NCBI GenBank assembly: GCA_033977485.1
Contig: CM066984.1
Span: forward strand, 44,089,100 to 44,153,099
Direction of reading: 5' to 3'
DNA: 64,000 bases
DNA from: Hydrangea macrophylla
Lineage: Eukaryota > Streptophyta > Magnoliopsida > Cornales > Hydrangeaceae
The notes under the pieces are model-generated. The model saw only the letters and a list, made by a program, of their open reading frames with translations, was not told the origin of the DNA and did no database searches. Below, in pieces: positions 1-12,852 of this stretch (position 1 is the stretch's first letter; every line of letters starts with the position of its first letter). Both the position numbers and the translations under genes were made by a program.

Positions 1-913
1 AAAGATAGTGATGTGGACCGACTCGAAACAGTGCGTGCAGATTGATGGGGAATGGTGCATGCAAATGGGACAAGCATGCAGATGTAAGCCCTAATCTATA
101 TGATGCTTCTATTTCTAACAGATAACAGTTAAACAAATAAGGTCCTAGCCATACAGAGTGTGCTAACCTTACTTTCCAGTATGATCACCAAGGGATAACA
201 GGGATTTCCGGGATACTTCGGGAATTTTGGACAGAGTTTCTGGGAGAAACTGGTCAATATGGTTATATCTGGGATATCTGGACAGAGTTTCTGGGAGAAA
301 CTGGTCAATATGTGGTGATAGTGATCATACTGTCTAGCAGGTTTTCATACTCCTATGTCTTAGGACCGATAAACAAGGTTTGCAGTGTATATCTTTGTGA
401 GCATGGAGCAGACATCCTTGTCATGGTGCCTAGGCTGGTCAACTTAATGTAATCACATGTGAGTGATTGCCTTGGGAATCATAAGAAAGAGGTTCTGTTC
501 TGTGCCACATAAGCGTCTACACCGTTCAGGTAATCCCATCAGGGCAGACAACAGTTATATCACATTGTCCTATCTGAAAAGATAAATGAACAGTCCTATG
601 AAAGGTTCTACAGGAATCTATATGCAAAGGCTGGGTTTAGTCAAAGAGGGTTCGTTGACGAGAGTTCCAATATACCGTCAGGGAGACAGTACGGAACCTT
701 GGAAGGTACAGTATCAACGGTGACTTGTGCCCTGGCACAACAAGACCTGAACAATGTCAGCGCCGCGTTTCAGACACAGTCGGAGGGGAAAATGCAAGAG
801 TGCAATGCAGTGAACCAAACACAGTAAAAAGATGATTTTAAGGATGCTTCTTATGAGTCAAACCTCTGTATTATTTTGTTTTAAAATAAAAATCCCCAGC
901 AGAGTCGCCAGAT
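1..913 (-). mobile_element. Leader of Tat-like element A1 (partial)
   Basis: This is the non-coding start of the internal region of a minus-strand LTR element. It lies directly inside the LTR that ends at 914 and begins with the primer-binding site at 893-910. No reading frame resembling gag is visible, so it is probably leader RNA, with gag and pol beyond the left edge. A 33-bp segment (GGACAGAGTTTCTGGG...) occurs twice, at 229-261 and 280-312. Assignment rests on position and on the matching leader arrangement in elements B1 and B2. Confidence 0.6.
893..910 (-). other. Primer-binding site of element A1
   Basis: On the minus strand this reads TGGCGACTCTGCTGGGGA, three bases beyond the LTR end. 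The same 18-mer, with few changes, follows the B-family LTRs at 11510 and 50747. It would prime minus-strand DNA synthesis from a host tRNA; I did not assign the tRNA. Confidence 0.8.
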
Positions 914-3900
914 TGTGGATACCGGGATTCCACCGCTTCGTTTTGTTTTTGAAACTTGTTTGATTTGAATCAAGGAAAGAGAAAAGGTCTGTTGAACACA
1001 GATACAGAGTCGCCACTTGGTCTTTAAGGAACCAAGAAACCTAATTTTGACTCACCCAAATGGATAAAGGGCACCGGCCCTTCATAACCAAAGAACTTGG
1101 TTCAGGGTTTTGGTACAAGAGAGGAAGGAGCCTTTGTCACGACTAAAACACCCTCAACTCGCCCCTTCTCTCGACGAGCCTCAATTAGCATCCAAATAAT
1201 CATCTTATACCATGTTTGGTTCGACAAATAATACTATGATAGTATATTACATCTCATAAGAAAATTTGAAAATGGAAGATCTAAAGATAAGATATCATTC
1301 ATAAGATCTAAGCCAAATATCACACAATGCAAAGTGAAAGATCACACAAATAAACCTAGGAAAAATTGTCTAATCATGTATCAAATAATCAAGACTTCCT
1401 AATCTAAAGGGGGACATGAATTGTTATTGAAACAAATAAACAAAGAAATAAAAAAAAAAATGCTTAGCAAGCTAGTATGATGCATGTTAATCTTTGAGAA
1501 AAGAAGACCTCTCAATCCCCGGGATGGATGAGAAAGGATGATTAGATCGGGGGAAGCATGAACGTGTGATCAAGTTCATTCCTTATAATCTTCTTAGATT
1601 AGGAGCCATGAATGCCCCAAATCTTGCATGGATGCAATGTATGTATCTAGAATGTGCCAAGGTTGTAGTGTGCTTTGTGTTCATGGATTCCTAGAATGAC
1701 TTAGAAGTCTATAATGTGTATGAATGAATGAATGAAATCATCATGGGATATGTACAAATGTAGTATGAACTACTTCCTAAGATATGAACTAATTTGGAAG
1801 GCATATAAGCTTCAAATCAAAGAATGAAAGTTAAAATGTGCTTGCTGTGAATAGTGGACAGAACAGTAACATGATCTTGTAAAAATGGAAAAGAGGGGTT
1901 AGGAATGCTTTCAATGCATGATTGTTTATGGAGATGTTCCTTATTGTGTCTAGAATACAACCCAAAAATCCAATCTTTAATAACTATCACAGATTGAGAT
2001 AAATCATATGAACAACAGAGGTCACTCAGAAACGGAGTCCGTACTGTCGACTGAAATGTTGAAATATCTTAGAACATGCAAACGAATGATCTAGGGGCCC
2101 ATTTTATACAGAGAGTTCCGTAAGACATTGAAGTTTAAGGGAAAAATAAGTTGGGACTACCCCTTTTCGAAAATATTTCTGAACAAGAAGTTGGAAGTTA
2201 GTCAAGCTGCTGTGACAGCAGAGGCAGAATGTTTGGAAGGAATGTTTGGGTCCAAATGGACCATTTTCAAGTACTTCCAAGTCAAACCAAAAATCATGGG
2301 TGTTCTCCAATGAGTTAGGAAGACTTTCCAAGTGGCCTTGCATCTATATGTTGAGTATTGAGTTCTAGAGAAATCTTTGAACTCAGCTCACTCACTGTTT
2401 TTACTCACTGTTTTGAAGATTTTGGGGAAAATAAGATTTTCTTTCTTGAAATCAAAATGAGAGGGATTGAGGGGGGTTTTGAAATAGAGGTTTTGAAAGT
2501 GCATTTTTAATACTCAATAAATATTATAACCACTTAAAATGCCAACATTCAACTCATCATCAAGAAGCTCCAAGATTGTTGGAGAAACTTATTTTTATTT
2601 GAGCATAACTTCAATACACTTCAAGGATACCTTGGAGGTATTGAAGTTATGATCATCATCTATCAAACATGTTTTTTAGGTCAAGAGCTACTATCCATAA
2701 GGATTCACTCACCCCAAACTTCATGTCATCATTTAGATGATGATGAACTAGTAAGTAAATAAAGAAAATAAAAAAGAAATGAGGTAAGAAGAGATAAACA
2801 ATGAATAAACAAGCAAGTAGATGATGATCAATAGATGATATTCATGAAGTATTGAACTTGTAGCATGGTGTTTCACTCATATGTAATGACATTGGACATG
2901 GAAGAAGCTTCCACTCTCTTAAATGCTCACTAAAATGGTGGTTGGGTGTATTGAATGTTGAAGTAAATAGGAGTAATGAGGTAGAAACAAAGTTTAGAAC
3001 TCACTTTTTGTTTTGAAAATCAAAGAAGAAAGCTTCTTTTCTCTCTACTCTAACCTTATCTCTACAACTTTCTCTCCCAAACTTTTCTTAAACTTGTATT
3101 TGACTCCCCCAAAATGAAGAGCAATGGGGGGTTTAAATAGGCCAACTTGGGGTGGTTTTGGGGTTTTAGAAGTATTCCCATTGGCTCTAAACATCTGAAA
3201 TCATAAAACTATGTCGTTTTGGTTTTTAATTAATCAAAATGGGACCACAAAACAAATTACAAAAATACACTATTCTGGAGGGGAGTGCCGCGGCAGCAGT
3301 GGGCCAGTGCCGCGGCGGCACTGCTCCTCCCCCGTCCAGATAATGCTGTTTAGGCCCCCTGAGGTTCCGGTATTCGCGAAAAGGCCCTATTTCGTCCGAA
3401 ATTCACAGAAAATGCGTACAAACTCCAAATTGAGGTTGTGATATACCGTTGGAAAGGTAATGGAGTCTACTTTACATAAATAATAGTTCGGGGATAGGTC
3501 ACTTTGAAAAGTTTTACGGTATTCACGATAAAAGCCGATTTGATCGCCTTTTCCGGCTTTAGAAATTCATAATAAATTCGTTTTAAATCCAGGAATTATG
3601 TGCGATATACCGTTGGAAAGCTATTGACCTCTAGTATCCATGAAAAATATTTGAAAATTGTTTCAGTACCCTGATTCCAAAGTAAAATCTTGGTCAAACT
3701 GGTTAAACCTGGGATTCCCGGGAAGTTCTGGGAACCTCCGGGAGCTCCCAGGAGCCGATGTTTTCGCTCGATTCTCTTTCAAAACTCATTTTAATACTTT
3801 TCTAATGATTCCGGTGAATTCGGACAAATTTGGTCAAACTTGGTCAAACTTGGTCTAACTTTGGTCAAACCTGGTCAAACTTTGGTCAAACCGGTCAACG

Positions 3901-4182
3901 GGGACTTTCGGGGAACTTCCAAGACTTCCGGGGGTCTCTGGGAGCTGACGATTTCTTCCAGTTTTACTTAAAAACTCATTTTATCATTTTTCTTACGACA
4001 TAGCATATTTTCAGAACTTTGGGACCAAATCTGGGAGTCTTCGGGCTTTCAGGGGCATTTTGGTCAATCTGAGCATTCTGAGAGATAGAGCTGACTTCTA
4101 GGAGTCCTTTTTTTACGATCATTGTGAACCACCAAGCTATGGGTCTCCTAAATCCGATAGCCGACAAAATGGGGTGTCTACA
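914..4182 (-). repeat. 5' LTR of Tat-like element A1
   Basis: This is a 3.27-kb LTR on the minus strand, from TGTAGACACCCC (at 4182) to GGTATCCACA (at 914), followed inward by the PBS. It is homologous to the solo LTR at 21035-24270. Its U3 carries palindromes of the type AGTGCCGCGGCGGCACT at 3283-3323, with a TATTTAAA box downstream on the minus strand at about 3131-3139. Tracts with repeated TTTGGTCAAACT-like units lie at 3830-3900. The five bases outside the LTR are GGAAG (4183-4187); the matching duplication would lie beyond the left edge. Confidence 0.88.
3283..3323 (-). promoter_or_regulatory. GC-rich palindrome pair in A1 LTR promoter
   Basis: Two near-palindromic units with GTGCC and GGCAC arms around a GC-rich centre sit about 150 bp upstream of the TATA-like box on the minus strand. 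The solo LTR A2 has three units at the equivalent place. The arms AGTGCC/GGCACT are also those of the B-family motif, in the opposite arrangement. A binding site or a hairpin is possible; function is inferred. Confidence 0.5.
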
Positions 4183-4671
4183 GGAAGCTTGACCGGGGAT
4201 TTTTTGCTCTCAATCGCTCGATAATCTATATCTTAGGGCAATAGGAATGAAATGAATGACCTACTGTCCTTTATATATAAAGCGTAGACGGTCCAGATCA
4301 AATCAGATCCAACGGCTAGGAAGCTTTCCTGCCAAAACCACTTATAAGTTATCCCCTTGGGGATGTGAAGCGTCGCCTCAAAAGGCGCGCACATTTAATG
4401 TGTGATGTGACAGTCCTGTTACCATGTGATTATTCGGTGCCACTAGCATCGGCCTCATTGGGTCCTAAGTGAACCAGTTACCTCTTGACACGTGGCGGCC
4501 ACCGACCTCGGGATCCCAGCGGTACCGCTCGGCCTGACCCCCGGGTGACCAGGGAGTGGGTACATTCCCGAGGGACGACCCGGGTAGTTCCCTGGGCGGT
4601 CTACTAAGTAGCACAGATTTTCAAACCTCATCTGATGTAGCATCACGTCAGCTCGGAAAATGGGGGGCAGT
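4183..4671 (+). mobile_element. 3' internal end of gypsy element D
   Basis: This non-coding stretch precedes a polypurine tract (4655-4671, GGAAAATGGGGGGCAGT) and the D LTR. It is read as the last part of the D internal region, cut off on the left by insertion of A1. No coding potential is recognised. The PPT is nearly the same as that of element C (GGAAATGGGGGGCAGT on the minus strand at 26875-26890), so C and D belong to related families. Confidence 0.6.
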
Positions 4672-5296
4672 TGATAGATCATAAAATATCCGGTCAAAGT
4701 TATATTGCCACATCAACACGGAGACGCAGTTTTAGCCGGAGAAGGTGCCTGGGATTCAGCTATCCCGGGCTAATATGTTGATATCTATAGTTTGTGCCTA
4801 TAGCTTGGGGCCACGAGGTAGACGCAGACCCCGGAAGGTGCAGCCCAGACCTGCCCCATGGCTTGCTCTACGAGGTGGCTGGAATCCCTATCTTATTTGA
4901 TAGATTAACTTGAGCAGTTTTCAAAACCACTAAGGGAACCTCCATGATTTGTGCTAATCACATGTAATCAAGTTAGGTTTCCTAACTTAGCTAGTTACCT
5001 TATACGAGTGGTCTCTTGCATCTATAAAGGAGACCCCTCACCATCATGGAAGGGGATGACATTCTTACTTCTGAGAATTGTAATACATATTACCTACACG
5101 CATACACCCGACCGGTTTTTTGGGAGTGCCGTCCTCCTTGTTGGTTCACCAGAAGGCCACCGGTGATTTGTTAGTAAACGCGCTCCGACGCACCCATGGA
5201 CATAGTTCACCTAATTAATGGGGCTGAACCACATACAAACTCCTCGTCTCACCTTAAATTACTCTTCTTGTTCTATACTAATTTTTGGCATCATCA
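4672..5296 (+). repeat. 3' LTR of gypsy element D
   Basis: A 625-bp LTR begins TGATAGATCA right after the polypurine tract and ends GGCATCATCA. A TATA box (TATAAAGG) lies at 5023-5030. Both termini match the C-family LTR pattern (TGATACACCC...GCATCATCA). It is followed by ACAAG (5297-5301), the presumed target duplication. The 5' part of D is left of the window or displaced by A1. Confidence 0.72.
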
Positions 5297-5791
5297 ACAA
5301 GTATCGATCTATTCACATTATTTGTTTAGTATCTTAAGATATGGTTAGTCTCTTATCAAAAGACGTATTCTTTCATGGGCATTGCAAAGGTCTCAACATA
5401 AACATATAAACAGATAAACATATCATCATAGAATATATTCTCCTTATTTTATCCTTGTGCGTGCAAATGCAAGATTAATGCAACTCACTCACAAATCTTT
5501 TCAAAACCAATTGCTTTTCAATACAAATACTTTTCAAAAATAATTTCTTTTTAAAACCAAATCATTTCATTTCACTCATCAACTCATTCTGATCACTTTC
5601 TCATCATATTATAAATGATAGGCCACACCAGTTGTCTACACGGTGTCCTACAATCAACTTATTAAGAATTGATAAACAACTTGACAATATGATTATCTGG
5701 ATACACCCTTGACCATAGTCCACAGCTAGGGCATAACCTTGATCAGAGTATATCAATCCATGCCATACTAGGGATGTACCATTGATCATAG

Positions 5792-5932
5792 TCCACGACT
5801 TCCAGCAATTAAGGACACAACGGCAATCAATGCCCGTCCACGCACAATAATCTTTCTCACAACTATTGATTGCATTCCACGACTTTCAGCAATTAAGGAC
5901 ACAATGTCAATCAATGCCCGTCCACGCACAAT
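5792..5932. repeat. 57-bp direct duplication
   Basis: A 57-bp segment starting TCCACGACTT and ending CGCACAAT is present at 5792-5848 and again at 5876-5932 with a few changes, separated by 27 bp. No coding role is visible. Confidence 0.8.
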
Positions 5933-6196
5933 GCGCCACCCATTCCAAACTTATACTGACCTATAACTAGACTAACTCTTGACACTCCTATGTGGCCTAC
6001 CCAACAAGATACAATAAACGGTGACCGATTCGATTCACAATAGATACATTAACTAATGTTATTAAAAGATACACATTACTATCTCCTGGCACTTCGTTAT
6101 TTCTATCATTGCTAAGGTATCGTATATATGAATCTTAGAACAACAACTAAATAATTCTTAACATAAACAACATGAAATATCTACATTCTACAACTA

Positions 6197-6318
6197 CCAA
6201 TCGATTGGGATCAAGGTCCAATCGATTAGGTTAAAAACAATGGTAATCGATTGCACAAACTTGGCAATCATTTAGGAAAATAGCCAATCGATTAGGGTAT
6301 CTCACCAATCGATTGGGA
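6197..6318. promoter_or_regulatory. CCAATCGATTGG palindrome array (distal)
   Basis: Four or more copies of a 12-bp palindrome with core ATCGAT, spaced by about 20-35 bp, some with one or two changes. On the minus strand it lies about 300-420 bp downstream of the TATA-like box at 6612-6621, so it would be transcribed. Confidence 0.55.
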
Positions 6319-6410
6319 CTACATCTTGTGAGCTTTTTCTCCCTTCTTTTTCCTCTCTATCTTATCTCTCTGCCTCTTTTCTTCTATTTCTCCTTCTTAT
6401 TCTCTTCTTC

Positions 6411-6412
<2 letters not shown>

Positions 6413-6462
<50 letters not shown>

Positions 6463-6548
6463 GTGAGTGTGTATGTGTGTGTGTGGATATATATACAACT
6501 ATATATATATGTATGTATATATATAAGTATGTATATATATATAAGTGT
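6413..6548. repeat. Compound (GA)n-(GT)n-(TA)n microsatellite
   Basis: A pure GA run covers 6413-6459. It passes into GAGT, GT and TATATATG-rich sequence up to about 6548. Open frames across it are simple-sequence artefacts. Confidence 0.95.
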
Positions 6549-6678
6549 ATATCTCTCTTTCTCTCTCAAACACACAACACAGCCAAAACATGTATATGTA
6601 TAAAGAGAGGGGTATATATAGCAGAGGGGAGTAAATCATGGCCACATAATGTAAACTTGGTACCAAGTTATGATGAGT

Positions 6679-6810
6679 CCAATCAATTGGGCTCAGTTCC
6701 AATCGATTGGAGTTAGGCGGCAAGAGGTTAATCGATTGGTAAATAGTCCAATCGATTGGGGTTAGGCAGTTAAGTGGCAATCAATTGGGTAAGAGTGCCA
6801 ATTGATTGGA
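6679..6810. promoter_or_regulatory. CCAATCGATTGG palindrome array (proximal)
   Basis: Six related palindromes (CCAATCGATTGG, CCAATCAATTGG, CCAATTGATTGG and similar) spaced about 20-30 bp apart. On the minus strand they lie 60-190 bp upstream of CTATATATAC (6612-6621). Placement matches the ATCGAT-type arrays in the copia and Athila-like LTRs of this window. Confidence 0.55.
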
Positions 6811-8121
6811 AGAAAATAATACATAATCTCATTATGTACATTTATACATTACAATTATAGAGAAAATTACTAGAGCTGATTCAGCAATCACGAAAGTTAG
6901 AAAGATCCTTATGTGTCTACTCGTGTCTCGAACATCGCACATCATGTCTACCCTAATCTCACTATCTTCTATCTTCAGGTCTTGGGCTATGAGTCTACTC
7001 ATCTAGCATGTGGCTCAGTGCATCAAAGTAGTCCTATTACCCATCTCCTCTAGATTCTTAATTCACTGAGTACTATACCAAGATCATACGAGTAATCTTA
7101 TAACAGTTGAATAAAATTTCCGAGATAGATCTCAAAGATAATAAATAATGTAAAAACTAACCGAACATCATAAGTCTCTCAGAGTAGAAAATAAGAAATA
7201 AACTATGTCATAAGAGAAATAATCCAAATGAGGCTTTACTGATAAAAGAATGAATTATGAGAAGAACAATGAAATAGAAAGGCTGAGACTTACGAAGTGT
7301 ACAATGTGTTTGATTTCATAGTATGAACAAAGACATAGAACTCATTTAGAAAAATTTCAAAGATAATGAACATGAAGGATTTGTTCAATGAATAATAAGT
7401 CCGAGAGAATGACTTACAGTACTAGCAATCAAACTTAATCTTGAATGGATTCATCGAGAATTAGGATGATCAAGTGTATACTAAAAAATGATGACTGAAA
7501 GAATCATCCAATATTCAAGGTATTTGAAATTTTCACAAGGAATGGTATTACAAAAACAATTAGCGGTAACTAGAAACACTTTCTAAATACATGAAGACCT
7601 TCTTTACAAGAAATGGATAAGAGAAGGCATAGATTTACTTATAAAGAGTTGAATTAGTACAAAAGATACGATTACTCCATACGATCCATGTCCACAATCT
7701 CTATGGCAAGGCTTGCTACTATCTTATCGTCAGCATCTACCCCTTGCTAACTCATCACTACTTCTAATGGATCCATCTAAAGGCACTAGACAATCTATAT
7801 ATGGTTCACCAATTCGTACTAGCTTAAATTAGTTGGCTTAACATTAATACTAACTTAGATAAAAAAAATCTTAGTAGAAATGAATGAATGGAAAGCGCCA
7901 GCATTGAATAAAGCTCTAACTTAATGGTGAGATAACATAAATGTACCTTCTAGATTCTGTTGCTCTTCTGCATCGAATCTTGCTTTTTCAGGGATGATGG
8001 CATTTATCTGAACCTAGTCTAGTGGTCCCTAAGTTGGCAGTCTGTATTATCCTCCACGAGGTTATCAATAGTCCTTGCTCAAGTGACCTCATCTACTATA
8101 GGTGTGGCATAACAGGTTCAT

Positions 8122-8152
8122 TGTAATGACCCTGGTGTTGTGGGCGGGCTGC
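8122..8152 (+). mobile_element. TRIM 5' LTR, left part
   Basis: The first 31 bp (TGTAATGACCCTGG...) of a TRIM (terminal-repeat retrotransposon in miniature) LTR. The rest resumes at 46867 after element B1; the 5 bases GCTGC on each side of B1 are its target duplication. TTCAT (8117-8121) precedes it and may be the TRIM's own duplication. The complete second LTR start is at 47152 (TGTAACGACCC). Confidence 0.8.
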
Positions 8153-11100
8153 TGTAGACACCCCAATTTTGACCAATTATCGAATCCAGGGATTGGTTAC
8201 CTCTAAAGACCGATGATGACAATGACCATTGAAATTCAAAGATTTTCCAGTGAATTCAAATCCTTCAAAGATTCTTCAAATCAAGTTTCAAATTGAAAAT
8301 AAAAAGAGAGTGAAATTGGGTGTTCGGGAGAAACCCGGATGTTGAAGAACGTATGCGAAACCCAGTCTGGAAATTCATCTTGAAAAATAAGACATAAGAG
8401 TTTTTTTTTAAAAGAAATAAAATAAGAAAAGAAGAAAGAAGAAAAAAATATATTATTGAGAAAAGGAGAAAAGAAAAGAAAAGAGAAAAGAGAAGCAAAA
8501 TAATGCATTAAAGTATATATATATTATGCATATGGGTGTATCTTAATGAAATACATTACAAATATGAGTATATTAATATATGAGTTACTAATAATTAAGT
8601 TTATATTAAGATTTGTCTTGAAAATTAAAAAAGGAGACAGGAATTCTGTTAGCTACAGCACGCGGCGAAGCCGGCGGCACTCACTGAGTGTCGCGCTGGC
8701 ATTCATTGCGTGCCAGAATAGCACTTAGTGAGTGCCGTAGACATTCACCGAGTGCCACATGCTGTAATAGTATATTTTTCTCATATGTTCTAGAAGAAAA
8801 CTTTGCACATGGGCTCTTCACCCAAATTTACCCAATTAACCCTGGAGAGAGGGGTTTATATAAATAGGTTTTCATCTCCATTATGGAGGACTTTTGGAAT
8901 CAAATTGATATATAAAAGATTTATACATATATAGTAGAGAGAATTGAGAGAAGAACAATAGATTTTTCTTGGAGAATTTGAAGAATTCAAGAAGAATTTG
9001 AAGATTTTGGAAGAACTTCACAAGAAATAGAAGAAATCCTTGAGGTTATAGAGGTAACCTCTCAATCCTATGTAGAATTAGGCAAGTTCAATCACAAATT
9101 CATAGTTTTAGGATCTTACACATTTTCAAAACCTCTCTTCTTACCTCATTTCATCACACACCACTTAGAATTTGTGATTGGATCTCATGATAAGTTCATT
9201 AGCTTGGATATAAAGAATCCTTGGGTTTAAAAAGTATGATTTGGTTTTGAAGAATTTGCTCTTTTGAATTTTCTTAAGTGAACCTTGATTTTCTTTAAAA
9301 TTCTATTTTCCTTTTGAGATTCATAAGATTTTGTATATCTTATTGAGTCTCTTTGAGTTTGATTCTTTAGTTTCCTATGATCCTATGATCCATATGGAGA
9401 TTAAAGTGAATCATAGTCATATCTACACATAGTTGGTTGGGTTCAAGTCTTAGTTCATGATTTGGATCTCCCTACTTGGGACCTTATGGGATCCATACTA
9501 TATTCCATAGAGATTTGAGTAGATTTGGGTCTTATTTAGTCTCCAAGGACCATTAATTTGAGAGGAGATTAGGATGTCATGACTCTATATTCCTCAAGGA
9601 TTATATGTTTGAAAGAGGAGTTAGATGTAGATCTTCATAGTTTAATTGTTAGATTTAAAAGAACCCAAATGTTCAAGAGTCCATAAGATTGAATAAGACC
9701 TTAGGACTCTCTTGCTAGATCTTCAAACATGAGATCTATGATGGAGATCCATTAAGGATAAATTTATGAATCCCATTTATATTTCATCACTTACTCTAAA
9801 TCATACTTGATCCTAGTTCTCTCTAGAATCATGGATCAAGTTTGTTTCAAAATATGAACACTAATCTAACAACGGTGCAGTGAATCCTTAAACCCACTGG
9901 GATCAAATATTTTTCATTAAATCGTGGTCCATTGGAAAGGGATGAAACCAATTGGAGGATGTTCATAACTCACCCAAATACTTCTGTGATTTTTGTCTTG
10001 AAGAAAATCCATGTTTAAAATGGTTTGGTCTTATGATTTTAAAGCAAGCTACCCTCTGTCTTGAATTCCAGAATAGTAAGTCCGTTTTAAAATTAATAAA
10101 TCAAAACCTTAACCAAAATTTCTTGACCTACAATAATTTTTTTCAAGAAGTTTGATGTGTTAAGAAGATACGCTAAAAAGATCTAAGTGTTTCTCATTTG
10201 TTTACTATTTTTAGAAAATCACACAAGATCTCTGGAAAGAGAGTTGCAGATTCCTAAGTGATGTCTAGTGTTTTCCTTATTCCCAGAGATCTAACCGTTC
10301 TATCTTTAAATTTTTTTGGGTTAGAAACTAGACTCACAAAGGTACATCATATCCAAAAATCATTAAGATCCGACCGTTGGAAGTATGGTTATTCTATCTT
10401 TGAAAGTCTGGTCTGTTCTCTGTAATTCATGAGAAACTGTCATTGTTTTGTCCAAACTTATCGATTTCAACTTAAATGGTTTCCAAAATGCCTTAGGACC
10501 CAAATCATGTTTTAAATAACAACAATTAAGTTTAAATTTTGAGGCTAAGTGGTCCAAGTTAGTGAATAATTCATAGCTTGTCCTTGTACATATCCATGCA
10601 TTCGTCTATGTATATTGATACTTGTAGTAGAATCTAGCTCTAGGTTGTTTTGTCCCTAATTGAACCTAGTTATGAGTTCCTTATAATCATGTTGGGGATT
10701 ATACTATAACTATATGGACATTGTATTGGCTCCTAGTTGAGACTTGCATATCTATAGAGGTGATATATTCTCAACTAATTAGAAGGAATCCATAAATATG
10801 TCAATTCTTTTCCTGCTTGATAGGTTTAACCTAGAAGCTTAGGTTTGATTATTTGATATCTTTTGATCAAGACATGTGTACTAACCTTTGTTTTGTAGCA
10901 CATTTGAGGTACAATTTCTCAACCCCTTCTCTAGTTTAATTTACTTCTTTGATTTTAATTGATTTTCGACTCCATGCGTGACACCTTAGCTTAGGTCTTA
11001 CTTTATATGTATATGTGATTAGAGACCTTTTCTTAGGTTTTATTTTCTTGTGTGCATTACACATTTAATAATCGCGGCGGGATCCCGGGTAAGTTTCCTA

Positions 11101-11506
11101 GTTCCCTATTCGCACATCATCTTGCTTGCTACTTGAATTATGTGATTTTTGAATGATATTTTATCGTTAGCAATCTTACACCCTTTTCAATATGCTTTTG
11201 TAATGTATATGTATATATGTATTAGTTGAGGGCATGCTTAGATTAGTAATTCGATTAAAAAAGGATATTGAGTAGAGGCCTATCACGAGATAGGATGAAA
11301 GGGGGTGTTTTAGTCCAACGGGCTCCTTCTCCTTTCATTCCATAATCCCCGGACCCAGTTTATCTTTGGTTTCACAAAAGATCGGTTTGCTTTTAAAATG
11401 GTTTCTTAATTTTCCTCTTAAAAATTAAGTGGTGACTCTTTGTATTTGAATTTGAATTTAAAAAATATTTTAAAATTAAAAGTGGGCCCAAATGCCCGTA
11501 TCCACA
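8153..11506 (+). repeat. B1 5' LTR
   Basis: A 3.35-kb LTR from TGTAGACACCCC to CGTATCCACA. The palindrome array at 8675-8758 is followed by a TATA box at 8857-8866 (TATATAAATA); a GAATTGAGAGAAG-rich leader follows. It aligns along its length by eye with the 3' LTR at 43476-46861 and with the B2 LTR at 47267-50743. Short open frames inside it (for example 9952-10155) recur in all three LTRs but show no domain and are not annotated as genes. Confidence 0.92.
8675..8758 (+). promoter_or_regulatory. GGCACTCA/TGAGTGCC palindrome array, B1 5' LTR
   Basis: Several units built on GGCACTCACTGAGTGCC are clustered in 84 bp, ending about 100 bp upstream of the TATA box at 8857. The same array occurs in the 3' LTR, in the B2 LTR and upstream of both antisense coding regions of B1. 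Role as transcription-factor sites or as a transcribed hairpin is inferred. Confidence 0.65.
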
Positions 11507-12852
11507 ATCTGGCAACTCTACTGGAGATCGAACCCAGAATCTTTGGTTTCGCAGACCAAAATATCTGATTTTGGGTTCACTCGAGGATTAGACTTGAAAG
11601 CATCCTTTTAATCGAATTAATTAATTTTTGTGTGCTCGTTTCATTGCACTTGCATGTCTTGACAGTCGATTGCATGGAACTATGACCTTGGAGGCTCGGG
11701 GCAACCCGGTCGGTCAAGCCATCATGGGATTGTGTGACCACCCTTGATCTCATACCATGTGTTGGTATATGAAGCATCCTATCAAGTGTGTGTCAAGGGG
11801 TCCCTTATTTGACCAAAACCCAGCCTTTGCATAATAGCTTCTATAGAACCTTTCAATCTAGGAAATCAATTCTTGATTAGCATTATGTGCTAGGGAGATT
11901 TGTATGCCAGGAAGGGACTACTTGAGATGATGACGATACTTGCTTGATGAAAGATGTGTAATCTCTTAATCACATTTGAGTAATTCCTCTTCATGTCCTA
12001 TGACATTTTAGCTAAGCTTCATTGACGTTGTATGTATCCGAATTCATGAAATGTATGGTGATAATCCGATCATGTGATCCTTCTACCAAAAGAATTTTAA
12101 ATCCATCTTTGAAAGCAAACAAGATTTTTTCCATCTTCATTCCAAAGTTTTCAATCGCTCTTTCAAAAATCTTTGGAGTTCACTTTTTGATTAAATCTTC
12201 AAACTAATATTTGTTAAAATATAATTTCACATGATCATCTTCAAAGGAAAAATCCAAAATCGTGGGAATCATTTTTGAAAAAAAAAACGCCTTTCAAATG
12301 AATTCCAAAGCAAAGTTTCAATCCGATCATTTTTAATAAGAAATGTTGGAAATTATTTTTCAAATGATTTAAAGCAAAATTTCAGTCATCTTTGTAGAGA
12401 AATGTCCAAACACCATCATTTTCAAAAGAATTCCTAGGAATTGTTTTCAAAAGATTTCATCATCCAAGAAATACTTTCCAAATGAATTTCAAAATTTTAA
12501 ATACCCAATCCTTGAAAGGGTAGTGAAGATCACAATGAAAGGATAAATTAGCGCACTTGACATGGGTGAGGATCTTATGTGCATATGTGTTTATGTGTTA
12601 GGATTAGAATTTCCTTTCTTTGGCATATAGAGTAAGCACACACTCACACATGCATTGTATCCGCATGGCATATGGACCATCCATGAAAATTTCTTAAAAA
12701 GCATTTGCAAACAAAATGACACAAAATTCCTTTGATTTGAAATTTAAAATAAGGTAAATAAAGGAATAAAATGTGGTTGTAGGTAAAAGATAGAATCAGT
12801 TGCAAGCACATTCTAGTACAAAGATTCTACTGCAAGGTTAGTGAGAAGAGAA
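11507..12852 (+). other. B1 PBS and leader
   Basis: The PBS at 11510-11527 reads TGGCAACTCTACTGGAGA and differs from the family form only by three G-to-A changes. The following 1.3 kb has no open frame of note and matches the B2 leader at 50744-52100 (for example the block around GGCAACCCGGTCGGTCAAGC). It is leader RNA; no extra ORF upstream of gag of the kind described for pea Ogre is visible. Confidence 0.7.

Larger units (their letters stand above)
5302..8121. other. Unclassified repeat-derived region
   Basis: No gene is recognised in this 2.8-kb stretch. It holds a 57-bp segment present twice (5792-5848 and 5876-5932), a (GA)n tract with GT and TA repeats (6413-6548), and two arrays of the palindrome CCAATCGATTGG (6197-6318, 6679-6810) on either side of a minus-strand TATA-like box (CTATATATAC, 6612-6621). 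That arrangement parallels the Athila-like LTR at 53902-55530, so part of it may be a minus-strand LTR of an unrecognised family. I could not fix LTR ends. From about 6820 to 8121 I see only AT-rich sequence without coding or structural features. Confidence 0.35.

Noticed and set aside
6384..6780. Overlapping short ORFs on both strands
   Set aside because: They are translations of GA, GT and TA microsatellites and have no protein-like composition.
9952..10155. ORF MEDVHNSPKYFCDF... recurring at 45302 and 49173
   Set aside because: It recurs because it lies in homologous B-family LTRs. Start context, length and ends vary, and no domain is recognisable; repeated presence reflects LTR copies.
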